Shown here one piece after another: positions 9,701-16,000 of a stretch of DNA of 16,000 nt; the first letter of the stretch is position 1; each line of letters starts with the position of its first letter. The notes under the pieces are model-generated. The model searched no databases. It saw only the letters and a list, made by a program, of their open reading frames with translations, and was not told the origin of the DNA. The position numbers and the translations under genes are program-made. Source of the stretch: Physocladia obscura (taxonomy: Eukaryota; Chytridiomycota; Chytridiomycetes; Chytridiales; Chytriomycetaceae); NCBI GenBank assembly GCA_027596945.1, contig JADGJH010000622.1, positions 1 to 16,000 on the forward strand, in the 5' to 3' direction.

Positions 9701-11592
9701 CAACCTTGTTGAAATCAAGATGATAAATCAAATTAATATTTAAAAAATTTAAAAATTTAAAGAACACCTGCAAAATAACCAGCAAAGAAAACGCAAGCAA
9801 CTCGGCCGTTATAAGCCCCATCACAGGACCTCTTCCAACTAACACATCATACCAAATTGCAGTGAAAATAATAGATACGAAAATCACTGCACTGGCATCC
9901 AATAGAAACATTGCCCCCCATTGTGACATCGGATCTTTCAAACTAAGCAAATTCATATTTCGCACAACAGAAATATCCGGCTGCACGTCCAGTTCCTCCA
10001 AAAGCGTCACATCCGATGAAGTTTTTTGCACATACGTCGAGAAAATCCCAGGTGAGACTGCAGCCCGACGGCGTACGGGCGACGAAGACGCGTATATTGC
10101 TGTAGTGTTCCGCGGTACTTGCCATGGCGATGAAACACGGGCGTTCCAAGGATAAATTGCTGCATCTTCAGTGGTACGCGAATTCACGCCAGTGCCAATA
10201 CCGCCGCTCATGGACCATTTTTGTTCGAGACGGCGTATTGCGTCAATGGACGCGGCGGATCCAATTTTCGAGCTTCCAAGAGCCGATGTTGACGAGTGCG
10301 GAGTTGCAGTGTTTTGATCGCTGGCCGCGATGCTTAACAATGATCCTGCTGTGATGATTGCTGTGCGGTGTTGGTCTTGCTGTAACTCGCGAGGTTTATT
10401 GGACGGAACAGAAACCCTGTTTGTGAGATTGCCTGGATCTTCAAGCTCAGAAATGCAAGTTTTTGATATGCATAATACAAGTAAACCCAATGTTGTAAGA
10501 TGATTCCATTCCACAAATGAAAGGATGAATGTATTTTGCGATGATTGGAAATGCAGTTGTGGGCAAAATATGTCGAATGTGAATGTGATCCACAACACTC
10601 CAAAAATTGCAGAAATCAAATTAAGAATAATGCTAGTAAATCTTATCTAATAATTGGGGTAGTTTGCACGTAGGTGGAGACTTCATAAGTTTTGGTTTTA
10701 CGGAAAATGCTAGTTATATATAATACCATTTGTTCTTCGTGCCTTTCTCCCGGCCGCGACTGACATCCTTTTGCAAGAAATATAACTGCAAGGAGGGATC
10801 TTAGGACCCATATCACAACTGATGCATATTTTAGCATGTTTTCCAGCGATTCTGATGAAGAGTAGTTGTTTCCAACATGAGCACAAACAACGGCGAAATA
10901 AATTGATGAAGGAGTAAAATATAGTGCTCCTAAAAAAATGCGAAATATTACTTGGTTATTTACACTTGAGGTATCAATCCAGGAGCTATATATATATATA
11001 TTTTCATGTTATTTTGAAGTGAAATTTTATATTTTATATTAAATAAATGAACTCACAGCATAACCATAATAGAAAGAATAATTTGAATTCCAAATGTAAC
11101 AATCTCACAAAGCGCAGAAAATATCGGCCAAGCTTGTGAATTATCCATCATGTTGCAACCAAATCCAGCCAAAAAAACTTTTTTTTTCAAATCAATAAAT
11201 TATAGTTAAGATACAAAAGGAGCTGGCGTTTCTGAAATATTTTTCTGACTCTCACATGCGAATAAGAGAAATACAAGTATATGAAAAAGCATGTGAATCT
11301 TTTGAAATTCTGCCATTGCACTTATATCCAATGACCCAGTAAGATTATAATGCGATTTCAATGCTTTTACAACAACAATAAATATTGTCGCTATACCGCA
11401 TATGCTCAAAAGTGCTTGTGAATTTGTGTAGCCCAGCTGAGAAATAAATAGAAACCAGGCGTTTGTGGAGGTGGAGTCATCAAGGTTTACATAAAGAGCT
11501 TGACTGATTGGGCATGTTAAAGACTTAAATTTCTGTTGTTCTTGCTGTAGTGATCCGGGATTTACTGCCAACGTGCAAAAAAGAGACCGCAT
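3708..11592 (-). CDS. Giant polytopic membrane protein with eight tandem four-helix units
   Basis: Six exons join in phase: 11592-11256, 11177-11057, 10985-10727, 10646-8934, 8861-8742 and 8690-3708, giving about 2510 aa. Introns are 78, 71, 80, 72 and 51 nt, all GT-AG. The ATG at 11592 has an in-frame stop directly before it. Layout: a short N-terminal part, about seven hydrophobic segments (57-300), a Ser/Thr-rich basic loop (about 305-480), four membrane segments (480-640), about four more (690-870), a hairpin (965-1055), a charged helix (1056-1088, RKLELTEERKKIEQEAR), then eight units of four membrane helices (1143-2329). The cytosolic tail 2330-2510 is Ser/Glu-rich with a KPKKRKRK cluster at 2403-2410. 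In five of eight units the first helix holds a GW or SW pair followed by Gly-rich residues. Longer loops carry Asn-X-Ser/Thr sites; charged linkers separate units. No catalytic or transporter motif was recognised. Role unknown: a receptor, channel or scaffold is possible. Exon joins are inferred; 9705-9767 could be an extra in-frame intron. Confidence 0.65.
4254..7814 (-). repeat. Eight tandem four-transmembrane protein units (coding repeat)
   Basis: Within the last exon, residues 1143-1268, 1281-1406, 1473-1593, 1608-1733, 1789-1905, 1923-2045, 2081-2193 and 2205-2329 each form a block of 113-126 residues with four hydrophobic helices. Blocks are separated by short or charged linkers, for example a Lys run near 1432-1436 and a Ser/Glu stretch near 1737-1765. 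First helices look alike: IIGWFLFALGIG, SLGWIMTAIGMG, LTGWLLFLGGFG, FVSWIFLLSGMS, FIGWFIFLVTFS. DNA identity between units is low, so the duplications would be old. The assignment is by eye. Confidence 0.55.
9705..9767 (-). other. Possible unrecognised in-frame intron in exon 4
   Basis: This 63-nt segment (21 codons) is far more AT-rich than its flanks, starts GTGTTC right after CAG and ends in AAG before GTTGG. It contains no in-frame stop, so the frame stays open whether it is spliced or not. Its translation is a hydrophobic Phe/Leu/Asn string that could be the end of a membrane helix. The AAG acceptor is weak; retained here as coding. Confidence 0.25.
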
Positions 11593-11636
11593 TTATTTTA
11601 TTTAACTGACAATTCAAAAATAATAAAAAATAAAAA
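11593..11636. promoter_or_regulatory. 44-bp divergent start-to-start spacer
   Basis: Only 44 bp, almost all A/T, separate the ATG of the giant membrane-protein gene (minus) from the ATG of the RGS gene (plus). Transcripts must begin within this spacer or inside the neighbouring gene, so 5' leaders are very short or overlap. A shared bidirectional promoter is likely. If the RGS protein actually starts at its second Met (11700-11702) the spacer would be 107 bp. No TATA box can be singled out in the A/T tract. Confidence 0.5.
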
Positions 11637-12970
11637 ATGATTACTGCACGCACTCGTGATTCAAAAGCAAAGCTATTGCGATTTTTTGGTGAATCGGGAA
11701 TGGCTGTTGCTGTTGGCAGATCCTCGAAAGCGGCACGTGTTCTTAGTCTCGCATATCCCGTATCTGCTGAGCAGCATCAAAATGAATTAGCAACCACAAG
11801 ACAGAACAGTTTTAGCGACGCAAGCAACCATAGCAGAGAAATTTTCCGCGTCAGAAATCTAGAGAACAACGCCGATACGGTGACATTTGATTCTGACTCT
11901 GGTGAAACTGTTAGGCAAGAAGGTCTTTCAGAAACTGAGTCAATATCATCTTGGCCAGAAACTAGTTTGGCTTCAACAGTTTTTGTGCACCCACCTGCAT
12001 TGCTTCGTCAACAGCACTCGGATTTTAACACTTCCGATTTTTCATCGGCAACAGCTCATGCGTTGTTGTCAGCATTTGACTATGACGAACATGCCAACCA
12101 AGGAATTAATAATAGTTTTTTTGAGCGGTCTGCCAGCAGCGAAGATTCAGTAATGAATCATGTGATGGACTTTGAAAATTCTTCGGCAATTTCACTTGCA
12201 CGCAATTACTTGATCAGGCCATTGCCGTCACTTTCCTCAGTGCCATCTTCGTCGGGGAAGTTGACTAAATTGCTGGGTCCCGATGCACGGCTTGATATTT
12301 CACTTAAAGAAATTGAAAACACACCCGTTCTTCATGAAGCGTTGCTGCTGTTGCTGGAAAGTAAATTGCCTGTTTGTTATTTTTTACTTTATTTGATACA
12401 AACTACTGAATTTGAAGAGTTGGTCAGTTATTTGATAGAGTAATTTTTAAGATTGCTATTTTATCATTAACTTTTTTTATTTGCCTTTTAGTTTCTGGTT
12501 TGCGATGTATTGAATTTTGAGCAAAGAGTATTTCAGTCGATCCAAGCACAGACAGAGCATTCGCAAATGCTATTTAGAAAATATATGATCGAGAAATCCA
12601 AATTTAGAATATCAGGCTTATCGCACCGGGTGCTTAGAATGGTGGTTGATGGAGTAAAGAATAACCAACGAGATTGTTTTGCCTCAGTCCAATCCAAGGC
12701 ATTTTGTGACCTGACGTATAGATTTGCTAAGTTCAAAACCAATAGGTTGTGGACTCGCATGGCAAGTGAGATTGGTTAGTGAAGCATTTTGTGTCAAGCA
12801 ATTTTTGTTGAAAGTATGGCATAGGACCAAACATGATTCCCAACAAGGAGTTGAAGGGAAAAGTCCTCAAAGAAATCAAGATGGCTGTATTCATGAATGG
12901 TAGTATGCATGATGTGAAAAAGGTGGATGTGAGGAAAGAAGCTGAGTATTTTGTGTCAATGCGGAAATAA
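11637..12970 (+). CDS. RGS-domain protein (regulator of G-protein signalling)
   Basis: Exons 11637-12422, 12492-12774 and 12825-12970 encode about 404 aa. Residues 1-220 are Ser/Glu/Asp-rich and probably disordered. Residues about 223-346 fit an RGS fold, which speeds GTP hydrolysis by G-alpha subunits: the helix pattern YFLLYLIQTTEFEELFLVCD joining into VLNFEQ corresponds to the family's F-x-x-FL...EEN-L-x-F stretch, followed by a FRKYM segment and a C-terminal FASVQSKAF...RFAKF helix. Intron 1 (12423-12491, GTCAGT...TTTTAG, 69 nt) splits the domain exactly in that pattern; removing it gives the motif in frame. Intron 2 is 50 nt (GTTAGT at 12775) or 59 nt (GTGAGA at 12766), both phase 1 and both entering the same downstream frame. 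Without it the protein stops at 12779 (357 aa). Exon 3 adds a 47-residue charged, helical tail. A later Met at residue 22 is an alternative start. Poly(A) signals follow 31 nt on. Confidence 0.68.
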
Positions 12971-13001
12971 AAAGTTTGGTGGACCAATAGAAGGTCCCAA
13001 A

Positions 13002-13011
13002 AATAAATAAA
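13002..13011 (+). terminator. Poly(A) signals of the RGS gene
   Basis: Two overlapping AATAAA hexamers, beginning 31 nt after the TAA at 12968-12970. They support exon 3 as the true end of the RGS gene rather than the earlier TAG at 12777. Confidence 0.5.
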
Positions 13012-13978
13012 AAAGACAAAACAAATTGTTAAAGTATAAAAGATTCAAGTTTTATTGAAAGATGAATTCACCTTTATTGAAAGAAATCACTCAATTTGCT
13101 TAAAAAGCAAAGAACAAAACAGTGGGCTTGCTGTTTCTATCATTAAGCAGAAGCTTTTGTATTAACCCCAGTAAATGAAAATGAATCTTTGACGAATGTA
13201 TGGAGCCTTTTATTTCAGACACGAGCTTGAAAAAAAATCCAAAAAAATATGAACCTGATACTTTTCCTCAGTAAAAACGTGACTGTAAAGTTTGGAAGTG
13301 AAATTTTATGAACTGCTTGAGTTTTGAAAAAATTTTTGAAAAAGTTGATGACTGTTTTATATTGCTGTACATTCAGCATACAAGCCTATGATTTCATATA
13401 CATAAAAATTAAAAAAATACAGAAAAAAAATTCCATAAAGAGACATTTATTCTGAATGGAAAACAAGTAAAAATTCAAAGCAGAACTTGACATTAGCATG
13501 AAAAAAAATGGGGACAAAACCAAAATTGGCGTTGCAAAGTGTCAATCAGTGAGCTCAAGAGTGAAAATCAGAGCGCCAGAGCAAAAATTGGAGTTACAGG
13601 TGGTTGATCAGGTTGCACAAAGAGAAAGTATGATCTACTAAGGAGCTATATAGAACATACCAAGAGCAGCAGGGTAGCAAAAAATTGGCACTGAGGTGTG
13701 GTACTGTACTGGTTTTTGTGTTCTGTATGCTCAATATACAATTGGGGTTTTTTTTTCTTTTGATTTTCAAAATGTACATTCAGAATGGACAAAAAGTTCT
13801 GGGGATAATACAAGAAAGTTTTGTATGGGAGGAAAATGCAAGATTTATTTAAAGACTGTTTTTGGAATTTTGTGATTGAGGATTTTTGAACAATGAAAAT
13901 CCAGAATAAACAAAAGAAAATTCTTGCTAAAAATCCTTACCATACACAATCATAAACAGAAATTGCAACACAAATTTT

Positions 13979-14014
13979 CACAAATACCTTCACAAATACC
14001 TTTACAAAATACTT
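13979..14014. repeat. Three 12-bp tandem copies
   Basis: CACAAATACCTT at 13979-13990 and again, exactly, at 13991-14002, followed by a diverged copy TACAAAATACTT at 14003-14014. No function is evident. Confidence 0.65.
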
Positions 14015-14024
14015 TTGCATATTA

Positions 14025-14195
14025 TCACAAATTTGTTGAGACCAAAAAAAGGTAGCACCCTTTGCTGAATTCTTCAATAATAACATCAAATGATGGCTTT
14101 TTGCTGAATTCTTTGAGAATAGTGTTAAATTTTGGTCTGTTAAATCCTGTTTGATGGATAAATCCATGTATCTTGGCATGAACCACGAAATACAT
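14025..14195 (-). CDS. Short unidentified ORF, 56 aa
   Basis: ATG at 14195 to TGA at 14025-14027. The translation has a balanced residue mix and an internal repeat, KEFSKKPSFD then EEFSKGCYLF, produced by a 14-bp direct repeat (14061-14074 and 14100-14113, TTTGCTGAATTCTT on the plus strand). There is a stop just upstream and no clear acceptor or donor. It may be a small gene, an exon of a lost gene, or chance; I recognise no family. A second minus-strand frame across the same bases is also open, which weakens the case. Confidence 0.25.
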   Translation of the reverse strand: MYFVVHAKIHGFIHQTGFNRPKFNTILKEFSKKPSFDVIIEEFSKGCYLFLVSTNL

Positions 14196-14369
14196 TTCAA
14201 TAAGTTTTTGTCAACCAAATCTGAACCAATTTAAACCACAGTGACAAGAAGAAAAAATCTTGATGGATGAAATGTATTCTTTGTTAATTAAATATAAGAA
14301 CTACAAGTTAATAATGCACCTCCTGCCACCCTGCTTGGAGCATTTCCAGAGGTGAAATGAATTTTTTGA

Positions 14370-14899
14370 AAGCAAAGTGTTAAAAAAAAAATCTCGCAAT
14401 TTTATTTCCACCAATCTGTAACAACAATCTCTGTACTGTTTTCAATAAATACAGATCTTGCAACTGCTTTTCAAAACTTGACCCCAAATGAAATGGCTGA
14501 AACAAAGCAAATCAGAACAGTCACACAGACAAGCACCATTGTGATTCAGAAACCAATCTCAACAGCACAAATCCAGTAGTTCCACCAATTTTGATATCTC
14601 AAAAAAGAAAAAAAGGCGGTGAAAATGATTTGAATGAGCAATATTCACTGAAGAAAATTAAAACAGATATTGAGTAAGTGACAAAAATTGCCAAAATTAT
14701 GAAAGATGTCTCAACTGATTCAAAGCTCACTGATGGAGCCAGGCAATTTGCTATGAAGGTGCGGCCAATAATTTTGTGTCTGTCAAATCATTTTAAGGGA
14801 GATATTACTGCAATTGTTAATCATTATGGAAAACTTGTGCAATCAAAATTTGCAAAAAAAAAGATGCGCTGGGGAAAAAGATACTTTCTGTGGTGTTAA
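14370..14899 (+). pseudogene. Probable decayed coding sequence, unidentified
   Basis: Two overlapping plus-strand frames look like parts of one protein. Frame A is open 14370-14579 and contains an ATG at 14493 (MAETKQIRTVTQTST). Frame B is open from 14501 to 14899 except for a TAA at 14675-14677. It holds a basic stretch SQKRKKGG, then after the stop a coding-like segment (residues such as RPIILCLSNHFKGD and IVNHYGKLVQSKFAKKK). Moving from A to B needs a one-base frameshift, and B carries an in-frame stop, so this reads as a broken gene or transposon-derived remnant. Alternatively a 68-nt intron (GTAAGT at 14674 to CAG before GCAATTT) would remove the stop. No known domain was recognised. Confidence 0.33.

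Positions 14900-16000
<1,101 letters not shown>

Larger units (their letters stand above)
12983..14024. other. Gene-poor AT-rich region with coding-like scraps
   Basis: No gene is supported. The plus strand at 13147-13230 has a 27-codon open stretch ending in TGA with a protein-like composition (for example VLTPVNENESLTNVW) but no start or partner. Diverged direct repeats are present: TTTATTGAAAGA near 13052 and 13072, and a 21-bp pair, CAAAATTGGCGTTGCA-like, near 13519 and 13581. At 13979-14014 there are three 12-bp copies of CACAAATACCTT. These features fit a decayed repeat-rich spacer. Confidence 0.4.

Noticed and set aside
10986..11000. TATATATA run as a promoter TATA element
   Set aside because: It lies inside intron 2 of the giant gene, directly before the AG acceptor, so it is better explained as intron sequence.
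13937..14218. Longer minus-strand frame (93 codons) ending in Lys-Val-Phe-Val repeats
   Set aside because: Its end translates the 12-bp tandem repeat, and its start is not an established ATG context; the overlapping 56-codon frame is more protein-like, though also uncertain.
14317..14354. CACCTC...GAGGTG inverted repeat as a structured RNA or terminator
   Set aside because: Only a six-base stem with a long loop; no U-run or known RNA pattern around it.

Overview
The window is eukaryotic nuclear DNA. Its genes are interrupted by short GT-AG introns of about 50 to 87 bases, the spacers are AT-rich, and AATAAA-type poly(A) signals lie just past several stop codons. A fungal/eukaryote-type UDP-galactopyranose mutase, an RGS protein and an MCFD2-like EF-hand protein, together with intron size and low-complexity proteins, suggest a fungus, most likely a zoosporic (chytrid-like) one. 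That placement is an inference; nothing in the window proves it.

Layout, left to right. (1) 1-455: AT-rich, no secure gene. (2) 456-935 (+): a small secreted two-EF-hand protein resembling the cargo-receptor partner MCFD2, with one 87-nt intron that keeps the reading frame. (3) 1611-3158 (-): a 515-aa, mostly disordered, Ser/Asn/Thr-rich protein with a C-terminal coiled coil. (4) 3708-11592 (-): apparently separate open frames that join, in phase, into one six-exon gene for an approximately 2510-aa membrane protein. It has an N-terminal block of about seven membrane segments, a Ser-rich loop, further membrane segments, and then eight tandem four-helix units. I recognise no known family. (5) 11637-12970 (+): a three-exon RGS-domain gene whose start codon lies only 44 bp from that of the giant gene. 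(6) 12971-15445: a 2.5-kb gene-poor stretch with short repeats and fragments that look like decayed coding sequence. (7) 15446-16000 (+): the 5' part of a UDP-galactopyranose mutase gene with a 73-residue N-terminal extension, running off the window.

The item most likely to be undescribed is the giant polytopic protein built from about 120-residue four-helix units, together with its head-to-head RGS neighbour. If the N-terminal seven-helix block were a receptor, the shared 44-bp spacer would put a receptor-like protein and a G-protein regulator under common control. That link is speculative. The EF-hand protein and the mutase both point to secretory-pathway and glycan functions but are not adjacent. 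All splice sites were chosen by eye from GT/AG, phase and protein plausibility, and need transcript support.
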